DNA from: Bradysia coprophila
Taxonomy: Eukaryota > Arthropoda > Insecta > Diptera > Sciaridae
Assembly (NCBI RefSeq): GCF_014529535.1
Contig: NC_050735.1
Location: 2,666,001 to 2,730,000, forward strand
Reading direction: 5' to 3'
Length of the DNA stretch: 64,000 bases
Shown one piece after another: positions 36,355 through 46,660 of this stretch (the first letter of the stretch is position 1; every line of letters starts with the position of its first letter). A program made the position numbers and the translations under genes. The notes under the pieces were generated by a model, which did no database searches, was not told where the DNA came from, and saw only the letters and a list, made by a program, of their open reading frames with translations.

Positions 36355-37560
36355 ATGGCGCAAAGGTAAATGACGAAACATTGTCAGATCTTGATTAGTA
36401 GATTACGTCCTCTTGCTTGGAACTTTGTATTTCGCTGAGTGTGAAGGTTACAGCCGAGCCGAAGGCAAGGGCCGAAATAACGAAACATAAAATAGAAAGT
36501 GTTAAACAAGAGAACGGACGTTATTTTACGCTCATGTCAATGAAGTAATGAATCATTTTCCGGTGGCGTAAACTGTTTTTTGTTCATTTAATTAATTTCG
36601 ACTATTAATTGATGTGGGTGATCCGAGTGCTTTAGAATTAATTTGAGACAAAATGGACATCCACAAATTCCGTCCTTTTTTGGGTTTCCTGTGTCTTTGA
36701 CACTTCTTACGGATGTCTTTCAATTCCATTTTTTTTTTTACAATATTTTCACAGTGAAGGTACTATTGAAACATCCGAGGGTGCACCCGATTTGCTGGCA
36801 AAGGGTTTTGTTGACTTATATCGACCGTCTCTGGAGAAAATCGAAAGCGATTTGAAGGAACTTACGTAAATGCGCTTTCAGTAAAATATTCGAAAAGTAA
36901 AATTTTGACAAACGGCGGTCCAATTTCAGGAATAAGCAGGAAAAAATTCATGATGACCTGACTGTCGAGATGGAAAAAATATCCGATGATAAGTTAGCAG
37001 ACATACAAAGCATGGTTAGTGCAACAAAAATCTCAATTTTAGTGCTCTCACTGAAATATAGTTGTGAATTTGCATCAGATTTTTGCATCAGCACGGATTT
37101 ATCACTAACACGGGCGTGTTTGTGATCTATTTTACCCGTATGCAATGCCTTTATTTGTATGAATAGACCAATAGCAAACAACTGAAGCAAATTCATGTTT
37201 AAATTTCACTGACGGCCTCCTGTACCTACTCTATGTTTTCCATTATGCAGATAATGAAAATGAAAACTTACAAAGAAAAATTGGTTGCAATCAAACGACA
37301 AATGGTACACATTCATCACAGAACACGAAATTTGAAGGTAGTTATTGGCGCTAAAGATTTAAAGAATTATGGAAATCCGTAGACGTTTATTGACTCTTAC
37401 TGACTTACAGAGACGTTCCATAACACTCCAATCGTTTAAGCAAGCAGAGGTGGACGCAAAAATTCAAAAGCGACACCGCGAGGAACATCTGATTGCAGGA
37501 AATCCCACCACTGAAAGTAGTGCAACAGTAAATTCAGACCCATCGTCGAATGCATCTTAA
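36355..37560 (+). CDS. Pldn: Pallidin, BLOC-1 complex subunit 6
   Basis: A subunit of BLOC-1, which sorts cargo from early endosomes to lysosome-related organelles such as pigment granules. Five exons (36355-36365, 36755-36865, 36930-37014, 37251-37337, 37411-37560) give 147 residues. The first coding exon is only 11 bases (ATG GCG CAA AG). The protein is almost all heptad-rich helix. The stretch KLVAIKRQMVHIHHRTRNLK lines up with the conserved pallidin segment before the C-terminal coil, and LLAKGFVDLYRPSLEKIESD fits the N-terminal helix. It is slightly shorter than vertebrate pallidin, mainly at the N-terminus. Snapin is the other coiled-coil candidate but fits less well. Confidence 0.85.
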
Positions 37561-38056
37561 CACTATTATTATACGATGTTTGTTGTAAATATTATATGGA
37601 TTGTTGGTTGCACATAGTTTATCTTATTGAGAAACGTTTGCTGTTTGAATCTCCTGAAAATAAGCAGTCGTTCGCGGTATAAAATAGGTTGCCAACGGAA
37701 AATAGATTACTAGCGGTCACTAATCGTTGCTAGTACACCTCACAGTACTCACGAATAAGGGCGAGCAAGTCACACAAACAAAAAACAAATGTTGTAAGAC
37801 ACTTCTTCTGCATTAAAAATGTCTCAGTGCAGCCTGATGTATTGCTATTATTTCAGCTCAGCTTAGAAGTTGTGAACGCTTACGCAATTTTTCCTGAAAT
37901 AATAAGGACCGAAGACATTACAAAACCAAATTTTTAGTTGCTTTCGACAATTGCTATTTATAATTTTGGTATAATTTCCTAATTCGTCAACTGAATTACT
38001 AAAGTACTTGTCAATCATTACATTCCTGGTAGTGTAACATTTATCTCATGTTACGA
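37561..38056. other. Short spacer between convergent genes
   Basis: 496 bp between the pallidin and mucin stop codons. It should contain both 3' UTRs. I see no clear AATAAA on either strand and no repeat. Confidence 0.6.
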
Positions 38057-38819
38057 TCACTCACACTCCACGGGATGTGGAGTTGTAACAATGGGCCGTG
38101 GAATATCAACTTTTCCAAGCTTACACTCATCTTCAGGTGCAGGGGTTATTATAAAAGGTGGTAGTGTTGTCTTTGGTTGGCCATATTCACAACCGACACA
38201 TGGAGTTGTTGTACCATTGGGTGGAGTCGGAGTAACTGGATCACGAGTTGGAGTAATTGGATCACGAGTTGGAGTAACTGGATCACGAGTTGGAGTAACG
38301 GGATCACGGGTCGGAGTAACTGGATCACGTGTCGGAGTAACTGGATCGCGTGTCGGAGTCACTGGGAAATCTGTTGGCGTCGGTGGGCATGGCGTTGGAG
38401 TAGGACAGGGACATTTAGTTGTGGTTGCAGGTGGACACGGAGTTGTAAACTTTACGTCAACTTTAGCGGATCTGATGCATATCTATACATTAATACAAAA
38501 CATCATTCCGCCGATTTCGCCGTAATCAGCCTTAAAATTTTACCGAACGTAGCGCATCGAATATCGTTCCTGGAGGACACATCTGCTCACTCAAATATCC
38601 TGTGACATCACATCTCAGATATTTCGTATTGTCGGATGGATGAACCATAGCAGCATTGGGAGGCATATATGAAGGACATTTTACGCTTCTGGCAGTGGTC
38701 GTATTTGCTGACCACATAAAAATGATAAATAATCCAAATACTGAAGAGGGAAAATGATTAAAATCAGTTTTGTGGAGTAAAAAATACTTTATTTCACCTT
38801 TACCAGCTTGTGCGGACAT
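38057..38819 (-). CDS. Secreted chitin-binding-like mucin with TPTRDPV repeats
   Basis: Probably an extracellular matrix, salivary or peritrophic protein. Exons on the minus strand are 38819-38804, 38740-38544 and 38482-38057, giving 212 residues. A signal peptide is plausible at 1-22 (MSAQAVFGLFIIFMWSANTT). The cysteines at 27, 49, 60 and 73 sit in a domain (YLRCDVTGYLSEQMC, PPGTIFDALRSIC) that resembles a peritrophin-A/CBM14 domain but shows only four of the six usual cysteines. A Thr/Pro/Cys-rich stretch follows, then six perfect or nearly perfect TPTRDPV heptads (from residue 113) encoded by 21 bp DNA repeats. The tail has CVGC and two further cysteines. The acceptor at 38483 was chosen because it restores the fourth cysteine in phase. 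Heavy O-glycosylation is likely but inferred. Confidence 0.8.
38221..38360. repeat. 21 bp tandem repeat encoding the mucin heptads
   Basis: Units of the form GGATCACGAGTTGGAGTAACT are repeated about six and a half times inside the coding exon, with third-position changes only in most units. Copy number is likely to vary between individuals. Confidence 0.9.
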
Positions 38820-38867
38820 CTCGGACGTATCAATAGAACAATGACTTACCTCCTCCTCCTGCAACCC

Positions 38868-38874
38868 TATATAT
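38868..38874 (-). promoter_or_regulatory. TATA box of the mucin gene
   Basis: The minus strand reads CATATATATAGGG here, about 50 bp before the start codon at 38819. This fits a TATA-driven start site about 30 bp downstream and a short 5' UTR. Strong TATA promoters are typical of abundant secreted-protein genes. Confidence 0.6.
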
Positions 38875-39731
38875 ATGCTGTTGTAATGAACCGAATGAGA
38901 TCGTGATCGTTGATATGCTATCTCTGATGTCGAACATTGCTTTACGTCCGACGTCCGTATGATTTTTGATTTAATTGCTTATGTGTTTGAATGTAAACAA
39001 TTTCCTTTTGCAAAAGATAACTCACATAGTTCAGCAATTCTACTTTTACGCAATATTATCGTACCATCATCGATTCTTCGTAATTATCGTAATTATCTCT
39101 CGTTAATTAAATTTAGAATTAATATTGCAACCAATTGATTTTTCAAATATTCTCGTAGAGTCTAATGTAGTATTGAGGAAATCACTATAAACAACTGATA
39201 AAACCACTATTCTTTCAGGTTTGATTGGCATGATTTAGTATTTGGTATGGGTTCTAGCTGGGTACTTTATACTTTATCTCTATAGGTTTAGAAGAACAGG
39301 TTAATTTAAAAAATAGGTCAATGCACTCACTAAAGCGACTGGCATCAAAATTTGACGGTTCATTGGACATTTTTCATATAAAATGTTTAGTAGACACATT
39401 ACGCTTTTTAAGTCGACGGAGAAGCTCAGAGGTGTAATTATATGTTGTTTTAGTACCCAGGAGTCAGACAGTGAACGTAGAGGTAAACGGTGTAATTGTG
39501 ATGCCATCTCACACATTTCGTCACATCTACTTTATGTACGAAATCATGTTTCCCCCACCCTGAACAGCAGAAGCAACGCCATCTGTTATCATCTCTCTGT
39601 ATTTCAATGATTGAACCGAGCTAAGTTTTTCCGTTCACAGCAAATTAGTGCTATGCGTAGTGGAAAAAAGTATCGTCCTCAAAAAGTATGTATGTAAATC
39701 GAACATAGAACATGATGGCATAAATACGCAG

Positions 39732-40012
39732 GGTAAATATAGTGAGGAGGTAATGCCATTCAGACGCGCGGCCTAGCACATTAGTTCGATGCCACTGACA
39801 TCTTTTTTTTTAATGGTTGACTACGATTTACTTGTACTTCACAAAAATATTTTCGCTATCTCACAACAGATGGCCCGACTTTCTATTCCATTTTTTGCTT
39901 TCAACGAAGGTATGAGATGGCGTCTGTACCGAACTTTCGTGCCACCGCACATCTGATTCGGTTATATAGGGCATTACCTCCTCCTCACTATATTCACCTC
40001 ACTATATTTACC
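39732..40012. mobile_element. MITE-like element, GGTAAATATAGTGAGG ends
   Basis: GGTAAATATAGTGAGGAGGT then AATGCC at the left pairs with GGCATTACCTCCTCCTCACT then ATATTCACCTCACTATATTT at the right. The right end carries a second copy of the CACTATATT word. 281 bp. Confidence 0.75.
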
Positions 40013-40055
40013 TTGGTCATGCCGATTGCCATTATTTCACTGTGGACTTATCGCA

Positions 40056-41143
40056 AAAAAACGAGCCGTCAGAACAGTCGGAGCGTTTGCTGCGACTGAG
40101 CCCCGTACAAACCCGTACATCTATTGCGCACGTGACCCTACTTCGTCCGTCGCCCTACTCTTACCGTAAGCCTATTGCGCCCGTAAACGTCGTAAAATTC
40201 TTATGCAATGTGTACGTCTTAAAAATTGCGCATAGCGCAATTACGAAGCCCCGTACGACGTTCCTTTCAAAAGTAACACAAACTACACTTCCCACTGATC
40301 AGTGATTTTGGAATTATCATTTTCACCTATTTATATTGATTTTACAAAAATCCAAAATGGCGGCCGACGGCCATTTTGTTAGGAGGTGGAAAGTACAACG
40401 GCTGCTTTACATTCGTTAGTACCTTTCAAACAAAAAAAATTCATGAAATTCGGTTAAATTTTACTCGAGATATTAACAAAAAACACCACCTTCACTGTAC
40501 GGCCGAGTAGCCACATATAAGCTCACTCCAAGAGACCTAGCTCACGCTCCCGTAAACCGAATTTCATAAACTTTTTTTCCCTGATTGGTACGGTCAATAC
40601 CTATCTAATAAATCAAAATCCATCTAAATCCGTTCAAATATGACTAACCTACAAGCAAAAACGGCTTGCCGCCCTGTACCTAGTTCACACCAAGGGGTCC
40701 AACTCACGAGTCGGTCATCCAATTTCCATAAACTTTTTTTTGTGGATAGGTATTGTAAATACCTTTCATTTGATGTATCACTTACAAGTGTAGCCTTTAA
40801 ATGGCCAGAGAAATCTTTGGAAAACGTTAAAGCACTTATGGGGCCCCAGCTCTGGAGGGGTCGACCCAAAATCGCCCATCTTCGAACTTAGCCTCACTAT
40901 TTCAACTACCTTTCAGGGAAAAAAAAAATTTTGAAATCGGATTTGATTTACTCAAGATATCGACGTGACAGACGGACAGACGGACAGACGGACAGACGGA
41001 CAGACAAAATTTTTATTGCGGATTCGTTATCTATGAACATAGGCAAACACTTTGCCCTTACCGTCTGCTTCGAATTCCATCAATTACACACGGCATCGTA
41101 ATCCTATAAGCCCCTTCGTACTTCGTACGGGGCTAAAAACATA
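40056..41143 (-). repeat. Dispersed repeat, CGTACGAAGT family, copy 3
   Basis: Runs in the opposite sense to copy 1. It shares ATGGCGGCCGACGGCCAT, TTTACATTCGTTAGTACC, CACCAAGGGGTC and the GACAGACG microsatellite (40970-41005) with copy 2, and ends TACTTCGTACGGGGCTAAAA. Its other end (CAGAACAGTCGGAGCGTTTG) matches the end of copy 4, not copy 1, so it is a distinct subfamily or a mosaic. Confidence 0.8.
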
Positions 41144-41511
41144 GCGGCTATCGGTAACTCACAATGCATTTAAGTACGAATCGTACGAGCTTTCAACAGC
41201 CTCCGCTTTCGTATAAGTGTCTTAACCTTTCAGAACCTATGGAATAGAATGCGTATGACAACATTTTTGAAAAAAAAAATGAAACCCATGGCCCAGCTGT
41301 TATTAAAATGTAGATATGTCATAATGTGGGCCGTCGCAGCGCTATCTGTTATCGTTTCTCTGACTATTAACTGAGCTGTCTACAATTTTGTATTGTATTG
41401 TATTTGTCAAATTTCATTAAAACTTTGGTAGTAAACTACAGTCGGCTTGTAGAGGCGCCAAATTTTATTTGAGTACTTGATTCTTTGCTCTCTATTTTGT
41501 GGTGAAATAAC

Positions 41512-41933
41512 CAGGGAAATGAAAAGCTGGTCCGCCTATGGCGAGATAGAAGGAACATCTGAATGACAGTTGGCTTTTATGGGAGAGAATGTGAGAGAAT
41601 TTGTATGTAATTCTCTCACATTATCTTCTATAGGAGAATGATGTTTAGAAACTAAGAAGAAATGTAATAGAGTTTTCCCATATTTTAGTACATTCTGTCA
41701 TAAAATTACTGCTGTCACTGCGCTTATTTTCATGTGAACCAACTTCACTGCTGTGACATTTCATAGGAATGAATCAATGTGAAGTTGTTTCATAAAAAAA
41801 TAGTCCAGTAAGAATGAAGTACTATAAAAAATGTGGCGCCTCTACAGGCCAACCGACTTGGCGAATAGGAGCCAGCGGTTATTTACATGTTCCTTCTATC
41901 TCGCCACAGGCGTACCAACTTATCATTTCTCTG
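41512..41933. mobile_element. hAT-like MITE, about 47 bp terminal repeats, near-perfect 8 bp TSD
   Basis: CAGGGAAATGAAAAGCTGGT at the left and ACCAACTTATCATTTCTCTG at the right are near inverse. The arms continue with GGCGAGATAGAAGGAACAT against ATGTTCCTTCTATCTCGCC, a perfect match. The flanks GAAATAAC and GACATAAC agree at 7 of 8. A second inverted pair (GTAGAGGCGCC near 41450 and GGCGCCTCTAC near 41835) overlaps the element and may be another insertion. Confidence 0.87.
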
Positions 41934-42310
41934 GACATAACTTCACTCTGTCAAATTTTCCACGAAATGTCATAACAGTGAAGTTGGTTTACAAGAAATG
42001 TAGCGCCAATATTAGAACTTGTACCAAAATCTATAAGAATATAATAATAAGAATTTTTAGTATTTTCTTTTTCTGTGTAGAACAGTCCATGTTCAGTTGT
42101 TCCTTCGGCTCTTTCAGCAGACAGCAGACGGTATACTCACCTTGAACAATGCAGTGAGTACCATGATGCTAAATCATAAAAACGTTGGACGTAAAATCGT
42201 AAAATGGGCTAACGTTAACGAAACAATATGAAACCTCAGATCAGTCTTCTTATTCTTCGCAGCAGTAATACAACTTTCAAAAATTTAAAAACAAATGACA
42301 ATGATACACA

Positions 42311-42346
42311 CAAGGTTCTGAAAGACATTTTTCTTTCAGAACCTTG
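42311..42346. mobile_element. 36 bp minimal hairpin element, CAAGGTTCTGAAAGA ends
   Basis: The whole element is a hairpin: CAAGGTTCTGAAAGA, six bases, TCTTTCAGAACCTTG. The flanks GATACACA and GATATACA agree at 7 of 8. The ends are those of the 94 bp element at 28733-28826. Confidence 0.85.
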
Positions 42347-43503
42347 GATATACATCCATAATGGCGGCTCTCACTCTACTACGTTTCTAGCGCATTTTGA
42401 CAGTGTAGCATTCGTAGCGTTTCGGTAATGACAGAACGTACGTCGCGTATAGTGTACACGTAAAACGAAATACGATCATTCGCCATTATATTTTTTCTCG
42501 TCAAAGTGGAAAGCTGCGTTGTGTTACAAAAAATCTCGATTTAAAATAGAATTGCGTCCAAAAATAGCATAAATTCTTGTTCCAAACATTTACAGATATT
42601 CGAAGTGACAAAGATAGAATGAATTAGTGCGTGGTAAGTGGTTCAAATACGTTAAATATGATAAAAAGATTGTTTTTATGACGCGCCTCGCGTTTCCTCA
42701 TACCATAAGAACTTGTTTGCTAAAGTTGATCTTCCAATAAAATGGCAAAGACGCTTTGCATTCAAGTTAAATTAAATCACCGATAACCGATAGTTATCCA
42801 GTTTAATAACATCGTCGAATCAAACAGTGTGTTTGTAATATTGTTATCGTCGAAAATGTAGATTATAGTAGTTCCGAGGTCAAAGTCCACTTTTCTCGTC
42901 GTAAAATGGTGGCCTTCTGTCATTTTTCTACGTTTTGTTTTGATAGTTTTAAAGTATAAATCGCTGAATCTACAGTTTTTTTTAATGTATTTTCGGATCG
43001 CATTGTTTTTCAGTTAATTTTTTTACATTTTGTTTTAAAACTTGATCAGCATTTCGTGTGATTTGCGTTCTACCTAGTGAGAAAATTACATTATACTTAG
43101 TCAACGGCAAGGTGAATGCAGCATCGGTATGATGATGGTTACTTCTTAATGAATTACTTCTTAGTGTATACAAATGCTATAGGGAACGTAGCGCGTCAAT
43201 CAATAACTGAAAATTGTAAGCCAAGATCAGTAACCATTGGTTACGTAATTGATTTCATTGCTTTAAAAATAAGTTCCAGTTGATTTTTTTCTAAGTTTAC
43301 GGTCTCGAACAACCAAATTTATGTCTTTCTGAGTCAGCAAATCTAAAAACTTCAAATATTTGTTGCGCACGGAAAGGTAAATATTTACGAAAGCAACAAT
43401 CATTTGGAATTTCGATTGAACAACTGCGTCTTCAGCAGCAGTTAGAAGACAGATAATGAAAAGTTGAAATTTTTTCGTGTTGATCTCAGATGAAGGCTTA
43501 CTC

Positions 43504-43628
43504 CTCGTACACATAGCGACGCGAAAGAGTCCTAATCCCAAATTTTTCTTTTGTATTCCAGCCAAGTTTGGCTGTAATACAAAAGAAAAATTCGGATTAA
43601 GCGTCTTTCGAGTCGCTATGTGTACGAG
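43504..43628. repeat. Near-perfect 125 bp foldback
   Basis: Two arms of about 60 bp meet at GCCAAGTTTGGC. The outer ends CTCGTACACATAGCGAC and GTCGCTATGTGTACGAG are exact inverses. Only a few mismatches occur along the arms. A transcript would form a long hairpin. Confidence 0.88.
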
Positions 43629-44395
43629 CAGTTAGAGAATAGTTACACGTTTCAGGTTTCTCTAAATTTATATACTTTATTGCATTGACTGTTGTGATGT
43701 ATTCTGAATGATAGGGAAGTAAAATGAACATTGTTCAACAGTTCTTAGGGACCAAACTAAGTAATTCCTAGAGGGTAGATCCACTTGACTCACTCTCGTC
43801 AATGTAGTGAAGTATCGTACGAAATTGTCTGAAAGTACTATGTTAAGAGGACTTTTTTAGGTTAGTTTCGTGGTATGTTCAATTTTCAGCGAACTTTGTT
43901 CAGACCTAAAACTCGTAAACACCTTCTAACCATTCACCTCATTTATTTTTCACATTTTTCTTTTTACTCCACTCCCCGCGAATCCATTTTTTCGTTTTCC
44001 TTTCACTATTTTTTTGCCCAAAATCCGTTTTTTGTTAGATGAATGGTTCTGTGTCTTCGGTTTAAAAATGAGGCAAACCAATTAATGTCGGTTGCTGGCC
44101 GTGGCTACTGTATTGAAATACGATCAAAATTCGATAAATAAAAATGTTCAAAATAAATGTGCGTGTGAACTTTGTATATCAACATTATTTCATCACTGCT
44201 GAGAAGCTCACCGAGTAGAGCAGCCTCTTCTCAGATTCGATATTAAATCAATTTTGAGAATATTCAGTGAATTTCTAGGCTGATATGTTGGTCTGATCGG
44301 GTACGTTGGAAATAATAATGTAGACGACCTCATCGGAGTCATGTAGTACATTCTCTCTGGAATAAGTGTGTAAATATCTGCTTTTTAAGTATAGT

Positions 44396-44498
44396 TTCCA
44401 CCCAACTAAAGTACTCAGTGAGAGGAAGCTGTCAAGTAAACAAAGCAAAAATTGAAAAAAAAATCAATTTTTTCTCTCACTTCTTTGGTAGGTGGAAA
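44396..44498. repeat. Inverted repeat, GTTTCCACC ends
   Basis: AGTTTCCACCCAACTAAAGT at the left is roughly inverse to CTTTGGTAGGTGGAAAC at the right. It directly abuts the next inverted repeat. Confidence 0.55.
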
Positions 44499-44500
44499 CC

Positions 44501-44628
44501 AAGCCTTATGTTTGATTTCCATTTACACCGTTTTGCCTCCGTTGAGCGAATCCACGTCTCTCTTCTTTTGTTCAAAGAGTAAACGGAGTCTAAACGGCGT
44601 AAGTGGAAATCAAGCATTAGGCATGCTT
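44501..44628. repeat. Inverted repeat, AAGCCTTATGTTTG ends
   Basis: AAGCCTTATGTTTGATTTCC pairs with GGAAATCAAGCATTAGGCAT, and the inner words ACACCGTTTTGCCTCCGTT and AAACGGAGTCTAAACGGCGT also pair. Confidence 0.65.
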
Positions 44629-45320
44629 AAGAGACAAGATCTGTTATCATTTGATGTGAATCGGGCAATAATTTATTCGATATTTTAAACATTAGGGGTC
44701 CACTCCATAAATCTTTTATCCAATCATTTAGTAAAGAAATCTCATTCTGCAAACGAATCTTAGTGACTAAAGTTTAGACGCTGACAATAAATCGACGGTA
44801 GTAACGTGAACCGCTCTAACTTTCCGTTGAACATATCGGTGGCTACAGAAGTAAATACTTTTTCAAGGTTTCATTTTGAGATAGTTCAACTTCAGGTCGA
44901 TCTGGATTTTAGTTGGAATATGTGCAGCAAAAAGCTGTTGATATTGATTAAAATTATTACTAACGTCGATCTACCTTACGTCGCCGTGAGGCGATTAGTT
45001 AATTTTGCAGGATAGGTATATCACGAGCCTTAATATTGACTAGCTACTACTACTACTCTTACTAATAGTACCACTACTACTTTATAGAATTGTTAAAAAA
45101 ATTTACTGAAAATTGTCCCCGCTTCTGTGCTATCCCCTTAAACAGCGTAAAAAAGAACTTTGTGATATGACTCTTAAGAGGTTCCGAGCCTACGCTGAAA
45201 TTGTAGCCTACATTTCTGCGTTTCGAAATTTTTGATCGCTGATATCTTTTTACGAGAGCCCTTTTTGAAAAATGTACGACCACATTTTCGAGTAAAAATA
45301 TGTCAGCTTTGAATAAAAAA

Positions 45321-45432
45321 TAAAATTGTCTGTGAAAGTTCCATGTGCTTTGAGAAAAGTGTACCTTTGATGCAAATTTGGGGCATCGGTACAGTTTTCT
45401 CAAAGCACATGGAACTTTCACAGACAATTTTA
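45321..45432. repeat. 112 bp hairpin within the nested element
   Basis: TAAAATTGTCTGTGAAAGTT then CCATGTGCTTTGAGAAAA on the left is the exact inverse of the right arm. The loop of about 35 bp contains GTACCTTTGATGC and GGGCATCGGTAC, which also pair weakly. Confidence 0.9.
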
Positions 45433-45565
45433 TTAGCCCCGTACGAAGTACTGGGGGCTTATAAGATTAATATGCCGTTTGTAACACGTCGAATTGGAAG
45501 CAGACAGTAAGGGCAAAGCATTTGGCTATGTTCATAGATGACGAATCAGCAATAAAAAAAATGTC

Positions 45566-45651
45566 CGTCCGTCCGTCCGTCCGTCCGTCCGTCCGTCCGT
45601 CCATCCGTCCGTCCGTCCGTCCGTCCGTCCGTCCGTCCGTCCGTCCGTCCG
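45566..45651. repeat. CCGT tetranucleotide microsatellite
   Basis: About 21 CCGT units with one CCAT interruption. It sits where copies 1 to 3 have GTCC/GTCT repeats. Confidence 0.95.
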
Positions 45652-45934
45652 TGACCCCTCTAGCTTGAGTAAATCACAACCTTTTTTCAAAATTCTTTTT
45701 TTCCCCGACTGGTATCGACAAAAGTAAGGTCAAGTTCGAAAATGGGCATGGTAGGGTCGGCCCCTCCAGAGCTAGGGCCCTATAGGTGTTTTTCAGTCTT
45801 TGGACGATATCTACCGAAATACGCACGCAATAGCTGCTTGTGATATATCAAATGAAAGGTATTGACGAGTAGAACAAAGTTGCTGAACATTGTTTTTGGG
45901 TAAGATGCAACGTGGGCTTGTTGGGAGGGCTCAA

Positions 45935-46660
45935 AGGTCGTTACTCGGCCCTAAGTGTTTTTTGCACATAAATCGAGTAAATCTCATCCGATTTTGCTAG
46001 TTTAAGTTTTTTATGGAAGGTAATTGAATACAGAAAAGAACGTGACGAAAAAAGTTTCAAATTTGGGCCCTTGGACTAAGGCCGCAACTCGGCCCTAAGT
46101 GTTTTTTGCACATAAATCGAGTAAATTTCATCCGATTTTGCAAGTTTTTGTTTCATTTGAGAGATAATTGAATGCCGAATAGAATGATGGCAAAAAAAGT
46201 TTCAAATTTGGGTCCTTGGACTAAGGCCGCTACTCGGCCCTAAGTGTTTTTTGCACATAAATCGAGTAAATCTCATCCGATTTTGCTAGTTTTTGTTTCA
46301 TTTGAGAGATAATTGAATGCCGAATAGAATGATGGCAAAAAAAGTTTCAAATGAGGGCCCTTGGACTAAGGCCGCTACTCGGCCCTAAGTATTTTTTGCA
46401 CATAAATCGAGTAAATTTCATCCGATTTTGCTAGTTTTTGTTTCATTTGAGAGATAATTGAATGCCGAATAGAATGATGGCAAAAAAAGTTTCAAATTTG
46501 GGTCCATGGACTAAGGCCGCTACTCGGCCCTAAGTGTTTTTTGCACATAAATCGAGTAAATCTCATCCGATTTTGCTAGTTTTTGTTTCATTTGAGAGGT
46601 AATTGAATACCCAATAGAAAGTTGGCAAAAAATTTTGGGTTTCTAAAATAATGTCGTAAA
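45935..46660 (+). repeat. Tandem array of about five 145 bp units
   Basis: ACTCGGCCCTAAGTGTTTTT recurs with its last GGCC at 45950, 46094, 46239, 46384 and 46529, a spacing of 144, 145, 145 and 145. Each unit also contains CACATAAATCGAGTAAAT, CATCCGATTTTGC and, in later units, GAGAGATAATTGAATGCCGA. The inner units differ at only a few positions, while the first and last are more diverged. Confidence 0.93.

Noticed and set aside
38091..38605. Plus-strand ORFs of 144 and 142 codons with GSRVGVT and WITSWSN repeats
   Set aside because: They are antisense shadows of the TPTRDPV mucin exon; the minus strand has the signal peptide, splice sites and cysteine domain.
45566..45651. CCGT tract considered as a CRISPR-like or telomeric repeat
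   Set aside because: It is a plain tetranucleotide microsatellite without spacers, and the unit is not an insect telomere repeat.
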